Shown here: positions 7,817 through 17,037 of the stretch, piece by piece
Position numbering within the stretch: position 1 is the stretch's first letter
Layout of the letters: each line of letters opens with the position of its first letter
Made by a program: the position numbers and the translations under genes
Notes under the pieces: generated by a model
What the model saw: only the letters and a program-made list of their open reading frames with translations
Database searches by the model: none
Told to the model about the DNA's origin: nothing
Assembly: GCF_001047675.1 (NCBI RefSeq)
Contig: NZ_CP011975.1
Location: 62,001-126,000, forward strand
DNA length: 64,000 bases
Direction: 5' to 3'
Source: Yersinia aleksiciae
GTDB taxonomy: Bacteria > Pseudomonadota > Gammaproteobacteria > Enterobacterales > Enterobacteriaceae

Positions 7817-9220
7817 TCAGTTCAGTATTACCGTCTCAACACGGTTTCTCCCCGAAGTTTTCGCACGATAAAGTGCTTTATCCGCCGCATCCGACAAGTC
7901 CGTTGCCGCAATGCGCTCATCTGGGGCCGAGACCGAAGCCACGCCAACACTAATGGTCACGCGCCCTTGCGGTGACATCCCATGGGGGATATCTAACTCC
8001 TCAATGGAGTGCCGCATGCGCTCCGCAATGGCTCTCGCATCATCTGGTGTGCTAGGGGTTAGCAAGACAATAAACTCCTCCCCGCCATAACGGGCCAAAA
8101 TGTCCGAGCCACCACGAATAGATTTTGACAGGGTTTCGACGATAGATTTTAGGCAAACATCCCCCATCGCATGCCCATAGAGATCGTTAAAACTTTTGAA
8201 ATTGTCAAAATCAATCATCAAAACTGACAATGTTCCACCTTCAATACGACTCTTCTGCCAGATGCGCTGATAGAGATCATCAAAATGACGACGATTCGCC
8301 ACTCCAGTCAACACATCAGTTTGTGACAGCGCTTTGAGGATCGACTCTGACTGCTTTAGCTCCGTAATATCAAAAAATGAGCCATACCAGATCACTGAAC
8401 CATCATCCTGACGAGTCGGGAAAGACTCACCATGAAGCCAATGTGTCTCTTTCCCCGGCAATACCACGCGGAAATCACAACTCCAGACAGATAGATTTTG
8501 CTGAGAAATGGCAACTGCCTGTTTTAACATTTCCATATCCTCAGTGTGAACCCGGCTAAAAAGCGGATTTTGCTCTCTGGGAACATGCAAAACATCCTCA
8601 GGTGCAAGGCCAAATATTTTCCGCACACCCTCGCTGCAATATTTAAAGTAGGAGTCACCGTCAGTATTTAAATAATAAGCATAAATCATCGCCGGCAAAT
8701 TTTTTGTTAACCGGTCCATCATCTGCTTGCTCTCTTCCAACGCCATCAGCAGGGATTTTCTTTCCGAAACATCAGCAATGACGCTGATATAGCCGACAGT
8801 ATTACCGCTATCAGATGTTATTTCATGGACACTGAGTGCCCCCCAGAATCGTTTACCCTCTTTACGTTGATAACACCATTCACGGGCATCGCGTCGGTTA
8901 AGCAATAGATAATCTAGCTCAGCTTGTGTCTCGCCATTTTCTGGAATATGTAAAACATCCCGAATAGGACGACCAAGAACTTCGTCTTTCGAATAGCCAA
9001 ACATTCTCTCTGCACCCACATTAAATATCGTGATGCAGTTATCCAAGTCGGTCGTAATGATGGCGACCTGTTTTTCGGCATTCAGCAAAACATCCAGTTG
9101 AAGATTAGATAATTCATTATTTCTATTCTCTCTCTTCACTGGCTCGCCTTTTGAGTGCCGACCAAAGAGTTTTTTGGTAAAGGCACACAGGTGGTTATGA
9201 TAAAAAGAAAATAAAGACAT
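7817..9220 (-). CDS. PAS-PAS-GGDEF diguanylate cyclase
   Basis: A 467-residue signalling enzyme. PAS domain 1 spans about residues 40-155 (FGYSKDEVLGRPI, then a PAC segment), PAS domain 2 about 165-290, and the GGDEF domain about 295-467. The active site reads RYGGEEF, intact for making cyclic-di-GMP from two GTP. An RxxD inhibitory site is not evident before it, so product inhibition may be weak. There is no transmembrane segment, so it is probably cytosolic and reads a redox or ligand signal through the PAS domains. Single gene, converging on the RIO kinase gene. Confidence 0.92.
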   Translation of the reverse strand: MSLFSFYHNHLCAFTKKLFGRHSKGEPVKRENRNNELSNLQLDVLLNAEKQVAIITTDLDNCITIFNVGAERMFGYSKDEVLGRPIRDVLHIPENGETQAELDYLLLNRRDAREWCYQRKEGKRFWGALSVHEITSDSGNTVGYISVIADVSERKSLLMALEESKQMMDRLTKNLPAMIYAYYLNTDGDSYFKYCSEGVRKIFGLAPEDVLHVPREQNPLFSRVHTEDMEMLKQAVAISQQNLSVWSCDFRVVLPGKETHWLHGESFPTRQDDGSVIWYGSFFDITELKQSESILKALSQTDVLTGVANRRHFDDLYQRIWQKSRIEGGTLSVLMIDFDNFKSFNDLYGHAMGDVCLKSIVETLSKSIRGGSDILARYGGEEFIVLLTPSTPDDARAIAERMRHSIEELDIPHGMSPQGRVTISVGVASVSAPDERIAATDLSDAADKALYRAKTSGRNRVETVILN

Positions 9221-9476
9221 AAATATAAATCACCTATTATTAATAAAATGTAAAACAGAAAAGCTAAAACAGAGTTAATCCAATGAACACCAACAGTAGT
9301 GACACAGCAAATTATAACATATGCCAATGAATCGGTGTAAGTTCGGCGTGATAGCACGCAAGGTTAGATAAATACTGACATTTAACTTGATAGAATCATT
9401 ACAAATCCTGCCAAGAAAACTGAAATAATAATCCGTTATTCTGTGGGCTGATTTATGTTGAATCGCTGGAGCAAGA

Positions 9477-9743
9477 ATGAAAAAGTTTCTGATAATGTGT
9501 ATGACCACACTCTTATTATTGAATACTGTCGCGAGCTTTGCTGCACAACCGACTAATAAGACAGGAAAAGAATCAACAAACGAGACATGCAAGCGTCCGC
9601 CTGCACCACCAAAAGATAAGAATGGTCACCCATTACCACCCCCCAAAGATCATAATGGTAACCAGCCAACTAAAGACCGGTCCCCTCATGATAGTCAGCA
9701 CGGTTGCCCACCACCACCATCTGAAAAAAAACCACGCGGTTAG
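9477..9743 (+). CDS. small secreted proline-rich protein
   Basis: An 88-residue protein with a clear signal peptide (MKKFLIMCMTTLLLLNTVASFA, cleavage after A-A). The mature part of about 65 residues is rich in proline, lysine and asparagine with runs such as RPPAPP, PLPPPKDHNGN and CPPPP, and two cysteines that could pair. It looks disordered; no known domain. A strong terminator follows. Function unknown. It sits at the head of a row of small periplasmic proteins (HdeB, LprI-like). Confidence 0.7.
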   Translation: MKKFLIMCMTTLLLLNTVASFAAQPTNKTGKESTNETCKRPPAPPKDKNGHPLPPPKDHNGNQPTKDRSPHDSQHGCPPPPSEKKPRG

Positions 9744-9778
9744 AGCTATCTAATTATTAACCTGGCTAATGCGGTGAT

Positions 9779-9823
9779 AAAAGCAGATGAATTAAAAGGT
9801 CCGCTTTCCTTTATCTGCTTTTT
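9779..9823 (+). terminator. intrinsic terminator
   Basis: AAAAGCAGAT pairs with ATCTGCTTTT and runs into T residues, closing the proline-rich protein gene. Confidence 0.8.
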
Positions 9824-10132
9824 ATTATGCGATTAATTACAAGACTATAAATTATAAAGCAATAAAATTATAGTGGTAACTTACCTTTATCCTCAGCTAG
9901 TTTAATTTTTAAATAAATAAAAACTGCACTTCACTTCTCACACCTAAAAATCAAATACATAGATGATTGCATTTATGTTTCATGCTAATTTCAATTATTG
10001 ATCGTTCTATAAATCATCTATTGCGCTGGAAAAATACAACTTTATATTCCATGCTAAACAATGAGAAAACAATCTCTCACTCACGCATTAATAATACCAG
10101 CTGAAATATAATGGATAGATAAGGAAATAATC
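9824..10132. other. AT-rich intergenic region upstream of hdeB
   Basis: About 300 bp of AT-rich DNA with no open frame of interest on either strand. It presumably holds the hdeB promoter; I cannot assign -35/-10 boxes with confidence because many AT-rich hexamers fit. Confidence 0.5.
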
Positions 10133-10459
10133 ATGCTTTATAAGTCATTGCTTAATATTATCATTGCAACGTTCTCACTCACAGCAATTAGCACGGTATT
10201 TGCTGCATCCTCTCCGACGACACCTAGCGATATGACGTGTAAGGAGTTCCTTGATCTTAATCCGAAAAGTATGACTCCAGTTGCTTTCTGGATCATTAAT
10301 CAAGATACCCATTATAAGAAAGGAGATACTGTCGATTTTCAGGAAGTAGATACGCTCTATACACCCAAGGTGATTGATATGTGTAAAAAATCACCCGATA
10401 AGAAAATATCTGAGATGAAGAAAGAAATTGAGGAGGCCACCAACAAAAAGTCAATGTAA
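10133..10459 (+). CDS. hdeB: HdeB-family periplasmic acid chaperone
   Basis: A 108-residue exported protein. Its signal peptide ends at VFAAS. The mature core (MTCKEFLDLNPKSMTPVAFW, then Y-KKGDTVDF, then PKVIDMCKKSP) follows E. coli HdeB closely, including the two cysteines that form its single disulfide. HdeB binds unfolding periplasmic proteins at mildly acidic pH and prevents aggregation. GGAA lies before the ATG and a GC-rich hairpin follows. There is no hdeA beside it. A lysine-rich tail of about 20 residues extends past the core. Confidence 0.88.
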   Translation: MLYKSLLNIIIATFSLTAISTVFAASSPTTPSDMTCKEFLDLNPKSMTPVAFWIINQDTHYKKGDTVDFQEVDTLYTPKVIDMCKKSPDKKISEMKKEIEEATNKKSM

Positions 10460-10470
10460 TATAATCCCTG

Positions 10471-10493
10471 GCCCCACTCTGGATAAGTGGGGC
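10471..10493 (+). terminator. hairpin after hdeB
   Basis: GCCCCACT and AGTGGGGC form an 8-bp GC-rich stem with a 7-nt loop, followed by a loosely T-rich stretch. Confidence 0.65.
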
Positions 10494-10533
10494 TATCATT
10501 ATCTTTTGGTGACGATGACTTTAGGGAATAATC

Positions 10534-10920
10534 ATGCTTAAAAAATTCATGCTGACAACTTTGCTGGTATTACCCATCAGCCAAGCGTTGGCCCTTGACT
10601 GTAATAATGCCGTGACACAACTGGATATGAATCAGTGCGCAAATTCTGAGTATAAGAAAGCTGATACCGAACTCAATCGCACCTATAAGCAAGTACTCGC
10701 CAAAACATCTGTGGCTCAAAGGGCATTATTGAAAAGTGCGCAACTGACTTGGATAAAATACCGTGACGCTGATTGCACCTTTCAGTCTTCAGCCACTGAA
10801 GGTGGCTCGGTACATCCCATGATTATCTCTGCTTGTCTGACCCATAAGACCGAAGAGCGCACCGCGCAACTGAAATCATTTCTTAACTGCCCTGAAGGAG
10901 ATTTAAGTTGCCCACTGTGA
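10534..10920 (+). CDS. LprI-type (DUF1311) periplasmic protein
   Basis: A 128-residue exported protein: signal peptide to about residue 20 (SQALA), then the DUF1311/LprI N-terminal domain, recognised by DCNNA, MNQCANSEYKKADTELNRTY, the WIKYRDADC core and a C-terminal pair of cysteines. Family members include lysozyme-inhibitor-like proteins; the actual role here is not shown. It follows hdeB in the same direction after 74 bp but beyond a hairpin, so co-transcription is uncertain. It ends 3 bp from the convergent AraC gene. Confidence 0.82.
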   Translation: MLKKFMLTTLLVLPISQALALDCNNAVTQLDMNQCANSEYKKADTELNRTYKQVLAKTSVAQRALLKSAQLTWIKYRDADCTFQSSATEGGSVHPMIISACLTHKTEERTAQLKSFLNCPEGDLSCPL

Positions 10921-10923
10921 TGA

Positions 10924-11793
10924 TTAGCGCTGACGCATTGATGATGGTGTTAAGCCGTAAGCTGTTTTAAAACAGTTGCTAAAGTGGCTGGCTGAGCTGA
11001 AACCGCAGGCCAAAGCAATATGAATAAGCGGCATCACGCCATGTTTTAGTAATTGTTCTGCATGATATAAACGCGCTTTTAACACAAATTGATGAGGGGC
11101 CAGCCCAGTGCTCTGCTTGAACATCCGCGCAAAGTGGAATTCACTCAGCCCTGCTTGTTCAGCCAAGTCAGACAATAACAGCGGCTCCGATAGATGCCCG
11201 TCGATATACTCTTTGACTCGCTTTAATACCACCGGTGCCAATCCGCCGCGAATAGTAGGCAAAGCCCACTGCAACTGAGTGTAATTTTTCAGCAGATGGG
11301 TCATTAGCAGGGTCGATGCACTACTGAGCGCCAGATGATTTGCTTGCTCTTGCCAGTGACAGTTCAGTAAAAATTGACGATAGAGTACAGTTATTTGCTG
11401 ATCTTCGGCAAAAATGCGCTCATCGACTTGAATAGACTGGGGGCTACGATCCCAGATCTGCTCTGCCAGATGGCGCAAATGTTGATCGGTGCAATACAGA
11501 TGCACGAATGATAAATCGTCCCGTACATCCCAACTGGACAAACTGTCCTTTGGCATAATGCAAAAACGATCCGGCCCGCCCCCATTTTTCCACCCTGCTC
11601 GCGTTTTGTGGTAACACTCGTAACCATCAGCGACATATAAACTCAGCGTATGATGGTCAGGGCTCTCCTGTGTCACACAGTCATCACGATTAGACCAGGC
11701 CGCCAGTTGAACACCCGTGCCAAGTTGCACGCAATCATGCAAGCGGGCTTTATGCTCTCGTAGGGTTTCAAAAGCCTGATACCGTTCTAACAT
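10924..11793 (-). CDS. AraC-family regulator with cupin sensor
   Basis: About 289 residues from the ATG at MLERYQAF; a further 32 codons are open upstream from a TTG but lack a good RBS. An N-terminal cupin-type ligand domain (about 1-170) is followed by the AraC DNA-binding domain with both helix-turn-helices (LSDLAEQAGLSEFHFARMFK and IHIALACGFSSASHFSNCFK) and the closing motif YGLTPSSMR. It is divergent from the DMT-family exporter at 11977, which it probably controls. Ligand unknown. Confidence 0.85.
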   Translation of the reverse strand: MLERYQAFETLREHKARLHDCVQLGTGVQLAAWSNRDDCVTQESPDHHTLSLYVADGYECYHKTRAGWKNGGGPDRFCIMPKDSLSSWDVRDDLSFVHLYCTDQHLRHLAEQIWDRSPQSIQVDERIFAEDQQITVLYRQFLLNCHWQEQANHLALSSASTLLMTHLLKNYTQLQWALPTIRGGLAPVVLKRVKEYIDGHLSEPLLLSDLAEQAGLSEFHFARMFKQSTGLAPHQFVLKARLYHAEQLLKHGVMPLIHIALACGFSSASHFSNCFKTAYGLTPSSMRQR

Positions 11794-11976
11794 CGCACTG
11801 ACATCCCACAATAACGCTGATGAAATCAGTTTAATGACTTGCTGTGTGGCAAACCATATTTTCCAGCTATTTATCTCAAAAATGCGCAAGATTTTGCAAT
11901 TCGCCGCAAGCCGCTGAAAGCCAAGTTAGCCTGCATGGCGGATACTGACGTTTTCCAGAAGTAATGAGAAATAACG

Positions 11977-12888
11977 ATGAATGTACTGCTCTATTTGCTG
12001 GTTGTTGTGATTTGGGGAACAACCTGGATTGCCATCACCCTACAGCAACAAGGTGATGTTGCTATTACGGTGTCGATCTTTTATCGGTTTGCACTGGCCG
12101 CCGGTGTCATGATGGTCGTCTTACTGTTGGCGCGTCGATTGCGGCATCTTAAGATGCGTGATCACCTTTTTTGCATCGCACAGGGTTTTTGCGTTTTTGC
12201 CTTTAATTTTTACTGTTTTTACCATGCTGCAGCCTATATCAGCAGTGGCCTGGAATCCGTTATTTTCTCAATGGCAGTGTTGTTTAATGCCATCAATGGC
12301 ATGTTCTTCTTCCGTCAACGTCTCAGCCCTAATTTATTGCCAGCCAGTATTCTCGGTATGATTGGTATTGTCGCCCTATTCTGGCAAAATTTAACCGCTA
12401 CCCAAGTCGCACCGGAATTACTGAAAGGCATTGGTCTGAGCCTATTGGGCACTTATGGTTTCTCACTGGGTAATATGATCAGTAGCCGCCACCAGCGCCA
12501 AGGATTGGATATTCTTTCCACTAATGCCTATGCCATGACCTATGGTGCTGTGCTGATGGGGCTTTTCAGTATTATTCAGCACCACTCTTTCACTATCGAA
12601 TTAACACCGCGTTATTTGGGTTCATTGCTGTATTTGGCTATTTTCGGCTCAGTGATCGCATTCGCCGCTTATTTCAGTTTGATTGGCCGTATCGGTGCCA
12701 GTGGTGCGGCCTACAGTACACTGCTATTTCCACTGGTCGCCTTAAGCATCTCTACTGTCTATGAAGGTTATCACTGGCACCTGAATGCCATTATGGGGTT
12801 AGTGTTAATCCTACTGGGCAATTTGGTGATGTTCTCTCGGCCGGGCATGGTGCAATCCTGGTTTAAGCGTCGCCACGCCACTCTTTAA
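11977..12888 (+). CDS. EamA/DMT-superfamily transporter
   Basis: A 303-residue inner-membrane protein with ten predicted helices in two EamA repeats. The repeat signature is seen as VIWGTTWIAIT near the N terminus and as a second, weaker copy after residue 150 (GTYGFSLGNMISSR). DMT exporters move metabolites or amino acids outward. It is divergent from the AraC regulator, a common regulator-exporter layout. The last 26 bp overlap the end of a decayed gene on the other strand. Confidence 0.87.
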   Translation: MNVLLYLLVVVIWGTTWIAITLQQQGDVAITVSIFYRFALAAGVMMVVLLLARRLRHLKMRDHLFCIAQGFCVFAFNFYCFYHAAAYISSGLESVIFSMAVLFNAINGMFFFRQRLSPNLLPASILGMIGIVALFWQNLTATQVAPELLKGIGLSLLGTYGFSLGNMISSRHQRQGLDILSTNAYAMTYGAVLMGLFSIIQHHSFTIELTPRYLGSLLYLAIFGSVIAFAAYFSLIGRIGASGAAYSTLLFPLVALSISTVYEGYHWHLNAIMGLVLILLGNLVMFSRPGMVQSWFKRRHATL

Positions 12889-13083
12889 AATCCATAGGCT
12901 TACGGCTAACATTAACATTATCGGCATCCAGATATTTCTGCTTGGCCTCGGTTAAATTGATACTGTCTCTATTACGGTAAAGCAGATACCAGCCAATCAC
13001 CATCATCATTGCCGCCAAGGTAGTGAAAGGCGTGATGATGGCACTGCGGGCAGCCCTTAGCTGTCCGTAATCTGTGAGTTGTC
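12863..13083 (-). pseudogene. C-terminal remnant of a membrane transporter
   Basis: On the minus strand a 73-codon open stretch reads TDYGQLRAARSAIITPFTTL, one transmembrane helix (LAAMMMVIGWYLLYR) and a charged tail ending FKEWRGDA. This is the pattern of the last helix and cytoplasmic tail of an MFS or sugar-symporter-type carrier. It has no start codon with an RBS, and a stop lies just upstream in frame. Its stop codon overlaps the 3' end of the DMT gene. The rest of the carrier is absent. Confidence 0.6.
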
Positions 13084-13121
13084 ACTATTAGCCGTAACCA
13101 ATCATTTAGTGGCAAATAACT

Positions 13122-13280
13122 TTACTGATGAATAAATTCAATGCCATATAATCCACCGATAGCATTAATCGTCTCGAGCAAATGTGCCCCATCGGCCTGG
13201 GCCAAGGGGGGATCACTCTCTGCTAGGTGCACTGATTGCCACAGGGTAAGTGCAGAAAACCATGCAATTATCTTAGCCAT
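13122..13280 (-). CDS. 52-aa ORF, probably a truncated gene
   Basis: MAKIIAWFSALTLWQSVHLA begins a 52-residue frame with AGAGGT 5 nt before the ATG, so the translation signal is good, but the product matches nothing I recognise. It lies directly against the transporter remnant. I read it as the N-terminal stub of a gene whose remainder was deleted; a small intact gene remains possible. Confidence 0.35.
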   Translation of the reverse strand: MAKIIAWFSALTLWQSVHLAESDPPLAQADGAHLLETINAIGGLYGIEFIHQ

Positions 13281-13454
13281 TGTTACCTCTGCGCGCTCTA
13301 TCAAATGGGCGGGATTGCTTTTTTAAGAGTAGACGCTGAATCGGACAATAAATGAACTAATCATTATTGCTTTGAATATGCAGAATTTAGATATCACAAA
13401 ACCGGGTTGGGATAGCGATGCAGAATTTATCATTTTATTGATGCTAATTTGCGA

Positions 13455-13886
13455 CTAAGCATCGGCAGCGGTTGATTGTGATTCCGACCGCTGCTGTCTT
13501 TGTTCCAGAATGCGATGCAGATTCGCCTCAAGCCAGACGGTCAGCCCTTCCACCTGCTCCTGAATCTCTCTTCCCAACGGTGTCAGCTTATATTCCACAT
13601 GGGGCGGCACGACCGGATATGGGATGCGATCGACAAAGCCGTCTTCTTCGAGGTTTTGCAGGGTTTGCGCCAACATTTTCTCGCTGACACCTCCGATCTT
13701 GCGTCTTAGCGCACTAAAACGCAGGGTTTCGTTGCTTAAAGCAATCAACACCAATAGTCCCCAACGACTGGTTACTCGCTTGAGTACTTCTCTTGAAGGG
13801 CAATCAGCATTGAGCAACTCACCACGCCGAACTTGTTCCGGAAATGAAATGTTGCTGTTCAAATTTTGCGGCTCCACTATTTTCAT
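13455..13886 (-). CDS. HxlR-family regulator (YtfH/QorR type)
   Basis: A 143-residue winged-helix protein. The HxlR signature is plain: CPSREVLKRVTSRWGLLVL, then RFSALRRKIGGVSEKMLAQTL (recognition helix) and the wing DGFVDR-PYPVVPPHVEYKLT. The N-terminal cysteine in the NADCPS motif is the residue used for redox or electrophile sensing in QorR/YodB-like members. It is divergent from the quinone-reductase gene qorB, as ytfH is in E. coli, and likely represses both genes from the shared palindrome. Confidence 0.87.
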   Translation of the reverse strand: MKIVEPQNLNSNISFPEQVRRGELLNADCPSREVLKRVTSRWGLLVLIALSNETLRFSALRRKIGGVSEKMLAQTLQNLEEDGFVDRIPYPVVPPHVEYKLTPLGREIQEQVEGLTVWLEANLHRILEQRQQRSESQSTAADA

Positions 13887-13923
13887 ACTAACCTTTTGGT
13901 ACGTACTTACTTAAAGTTAGTAT
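13885..13923. promoter_or_regulatory. palindromic operator in the HxlR-qorB intergenic region
   Basis: ATACTAAC and GTTAGTAT form a perfect 8-bp inverted repeat around a 23-bp centre that contains GTACGTAC. One arm touches the HxlR-gene start codon, the expected place for autorepression. The assignment to this regulator is inferred. Confidence 0.6.
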
Positions 13924-14027
13924 ATTGCATATGATGATCTTAAGGGCGATTTTTTGGTGAGTGATACCTCTTTATTGCTGACAAAAAGTCCGCCTCCTCG
14001 TAAATAACATCAATCTGGAGCCTTATT

Positions 14028-14885
14028 ATGATCGCAGTAACCGGTGCCACAGGCCAATTGGGCCGCCTTGTTATCAACGCATTACTTAAAAAAGTGCCTG
14101 CCAGTGAAATCATTGCCGCCGTCCGCAACCCTGAAAAGGCCAGCGACCTGGCAGCATTAGGAATTCAAGTCCGTAAAGCGGACTACAGTCAACCCGCCAC
14201 CTTGGATAGCGCGTTTCAGGGGGTCGATAAGCTGCTGTTAATTTCATCCAGTGAAGTGGGTCAGCGTGTTGCCCAACATGCTGCCGTGATTGAGGCGGCC
14301 AAACGCGCAGGGGTCAAACTCTTAGCCTATACCAGCTTGCTGCATGCCGATAAATCCCCACTGGGCTTAGGTGAAGAGCATCGCGCGACTGAAGCACTAT
14401 TACGTGAGTCTGGCCTGCCGGTGGTGTTACTGCGCAACGGCTGGTACACCGAAAACTATGCCGCGAGTATTGCGCCAGCCTTAGCTCACAGTGCATTTAT
14501 CGGCTCAGTTGGCAAAGGACGTATCGCCTCAGCCACACGCGAAGATTATGCTGAAGCGGCCGCTGTGACACTGACCCAAGATAATCAGGCTGGGAAAGTT
14601 TATGAGTTAGCAGGTGATGATAGCTATACACTGGCTGAATTCTCAGCAGAAATTGCCCGCCAGTCCGGCAAGCCAGTGGTGTACCAAGATTTACCTGAAG
14701 CGGATTTCCGCCAGGCACTGATTGGTGCTGGGCTACCTGAGGGCTTCGCCAGTCTACTGGCCGATTCTGATGCTGGAGCTGCCAAAGGTGGGTTATTTGA
14801 TGACAGCCATACATTGAGCAAACTTATTGGCCGCCCAACGACCCCTTACGCGAAAGTGATTGCCGCAACACTGGCTGCACTGTAA
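14028..14885 (+). CDS. qorB: NAD(P)H:quinone oxidoreductase QorB-like
   Basis: A 285-residue NmrA-like atypical short-chain dehydrogenase. The dinucleotide-binding loop is at the start (MIAVTGATGQLGRLV), followed by the NADPH-selecting arginine in VRNPEKA, the segment LAYTSLLHAD, and the NmrA core RNGWYTENYA. E. coli QorB (YtfG) reduces quinones with NADPH. It is divergent from its HxlR-type regulator, and a terminator follows. Confidence 0.87.
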   Translation: MIAVTGATGQLGRLVINALLKKVPASEIIAAVRNPEKASDLAALGIQVRKADYSQPATLDSAFQGVDKLLLISSSEVGQRVAQHAAVIEAAKRAGVKLLAYTSLLHADKSPLGLGEEHRATEALLRESGLPVVLLRNGWYTENYAASIAPALAHSAFIGSVGKGRIASATREDYAEAAAVTLTQDNQAGKVYELAGDDSYTLAEFSAEIARQSGKPVVYQDLPEADFRQALIGAGLPEGFASLLADSDAGAAKGGLFDDSHTLSKLIGRPTTPYAKVIAATLAAL

Positions 14886-14903
14886 GGTTTTTTGCTCTAC
14901 TGA

Positions 14904-14937
14904 TGATCGGTAACCCCTCAGACTACCGATCATTTTT
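14904..14937 (+). terminator. intrinsic terminator after qorB
   Basis: TGATCGGTA and TACCGATCA form a 9-bp stem followed by five T residues. Confidence 0.85.
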
Positions 14938-14958
14938 CTGTGCGATTAATCTTACCAC

Positions 14959-16233
14959 TTATTTCGCTTTTTCCAGTGCCTGAGCCAGATCTTCGATAAT
15001 GTCGTCAATATGCTCAATCCCGATCGATAACCTCACCATATCCCGTGGCACACCCGCTTTGACCAACTCTTCATCATTAAGCTGCCGATGAGTTGTTGAG
15101 GCCGGATGGCAGGCCAGCGATTTAGCATCACCGATATTCACCAGTCGCACGATTAAATTCAGCGCGTCAATAAACCGCCCGCCAGCTTCCTGACCGCCAT
15201 AAATACCGAATGATAATATTGCCGCCGGTTTGCCGCCGAAGTAGCGCTGAGCCAACTCATGCTCGGGGTGATCAGGTAGACCCGCGTATTTGACCCAACT
15301 GACTTGTGGATGGTCTTGCAAATAATGGGCGACTTTCAGCGCATTTTCCGTATGGCGTTCCATACGCAACGCCAATGTTTCCAGCCCCTGCAATATTAGG
15401 AACGCATTGAACGGCGACAGGGCCGCACCGGTATTTCGCAGTGGCACCACCCGACAGCGGCCAATGTAGGCAGCCGCACCAAATTGCTCAGTATAGGTGA
15501 CACCATGGTAGGACAGGTCCGGCGTATTCAATTGTGCAAAGCGCTCAGGATACTGCGTCCAAGGGAATTTGCCGGAATCCACCACAATACCGCCAATGCT
15601 GGTACCATGGCCGCCGATATATTTGGTCAATGAGTGAACCACAATGTCAGCGCCATGTTCAAATGGCCGACAAAGGATAGGCGTCGCGACGGTATTGTCC
15701 ACAATCAGTGGTACACCATGACGATGAGCAGCATCGGCCAATTTTTTCAAATCAACAATATTGCCTGCCGGGTTGCCAATCGATTCACAGAATACTGCTT
15801 TTGTTCGGTCATCGATTAATGCCTCTAATGCGTCAATATCATCATGATCGGCAAAACGAGTTTCAATCCCATAACGCGGTAAGGTATGCGCCAGCAAGTT
15901 GTATGTCCCGCCATATAATTTGGCCACCGAGACAATGTTATCGCCCACTTCGGCAATGGTCTGGATAGCATAAGTAATCGCCGCCATTCCTGACGCTACA
16001 GCCAACGCCGCGATCCCCCCTTCCAACGCCGCCACCCGCTGCTCTAGCACGTCATTGGTTGGATTCATAATTCGCGAATAAATATTGCCAGCGACTTTTA
16101 AATCAAATAAATCAGCACCATGCTGGGTATTATCAAAGGCGAAAGAGGATGTTTGATAGATAGGAACGGCGACAGCTTTGGTCGTGGGGTCTGGTGAATA
16201 GCCTGCATGAATAGATAATGTTTCTAATTTCAT
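14959..16233 (-). CDS. metY: O-acetylhomoserine sulfhydrylase (MetY)
   Basis: A 424-residue PLP enzyme of the Cys/Met metabolism family. The motifs are YSRIMNPTNDVLEQRVAALEGG, the phosphate-binding SGMAAI, the aspartate in VDNTVATP and the Schiff-base lysine in HSLTKYIGGHG. The insert and length (about 425, against about 385 for cystathionine gamma-synthase) point to MetY, which makes homocysteine from O-acetylhomoserine and sulfide. It stands alone. A MetJ box was searched for upstream and not convincingly found. Confidence 0.9.
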   Translation of the reverse strand: MKLETLSIHAGYSPDPTTKAVAVPIYQTSSFAFDNTQHGADLFDLKVAGNIYSRIMNPTNDVLEQRVAALEGGIAALAVASGMAAITYAIQTIAEVGDNIVSVAKLYGGTYNLLAHTLPRYGIETRFADHDDIDALEALIDDRTKAVFCESIGNPAGNIVDLKKLADAAHRHGVPLIVDNTVATPILCRPFEHGADIVVHSLTKYIGGHGTSIGGIVVDSGKFPWTQYPERFAQLNTPDLSYHGVTYTEQFGAAAYIGRCRVVPLRNTGAALSPFNAFLILQGLETLALRMERHTENALKVAHYLQDHPQVSWVKYAGLPDHPEHELAQRYFGGKPAAILSFGIYGGQEAGGRFIDALNLIVRLVNIGDAKSLACHPASTTHRQLNDEELVKAGVPRDMVRLSIGIEHIDDIIEDLAQALEKAK

Positions 16234-17037
16234 TCTTTATCCTTGGTATAGATGACAATACCACTCACGACGAAGTGGCATATCAAGGCGCTGCCCCCTG
16301 ATTAAGAAGCGAATTTACCGGCGGCAGAGGGCACGGGAAGGCAAGTAACAGAAGGATTAACAATAGAGGAATTAATAGTCGATACCTATATCTACATGCG
16401 ATTATTTGGCTATTAAATATAATTAAATGTTATCGGTATCACGCTCCTCCCCCTCAACACGCCCCCAAGTTCACTACAAAAACACGATATTTAGTCACTC
16501 AAACATTCGATTCACTATTTTTTGATGTCACCCTAGTTGCCAGTGAATTTTTATTCGGTGCTCATTACCTCTTCAAATCTTCACTATCCTTGTGCAACTA
16601 TATTTTTGTGCAGCTATGGGAATTTTCATTTCTGGATAATATTAATCTCAAAGGAAACTGTAACAAATAGTTATTGTGATATTCATAATTAACAATTATT
16701 GCAAACAAAAAACTCACAAGCATCATGCCATGTAACCTTTCAGCAAAAAAAATCCCTATTTTCCTCATAAAATCGGGCAATAAAATCACATTGAATGATT
16801 CATTCAATAACCTCATCAATTGACACTGGGGCAGTCCAAACAAGAAAATCATCAAGTCATTGTTATCAATTGATTTTAATAAAGAAATATATTTAAAAAT
16901 AACAGAATTCAAATCTAGATCAGAAAATAAATTAATATAATGGTTAATGCATATAATATATAAATGCTCCAAATAAGTGCAACGGAACTAATAATCAGCA
17001 CTTATATAAGGCATTAATAAATTAACGAATAAAGGTA
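16234..17037. other. AT-rich intergenic region without a convincing gene
   Basis: Some 800 bp, strongly AT-rich between 16500 and 17030. A 124-codon minus-strand frame (16598-16972) exists but starts with TTG, has no ribosome-binding site and has the composition of random AT-rich DNA. I see no riboswitch or tRNA. Confidence 0.5.

Noticed and set aside
9275..9592. 105-codon minus-strand frame between the cyclase and the proline-rich gene
   Set aside because: It overlaps the signal-peptide gene antisense, has no RBS and shows no domain.
16234..16320. MetJ box or SAM riboswitch upstream of metY
   Set aside because: No tandem AGACGTCT-like sites and no SAM-riboswitch helices could be found.
16598..16972. 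124-codon minus-strand frame between metY and aer
   Set aside because: TTG start, no RBS, composition of random AT-rich DNA and no recognisable motif.
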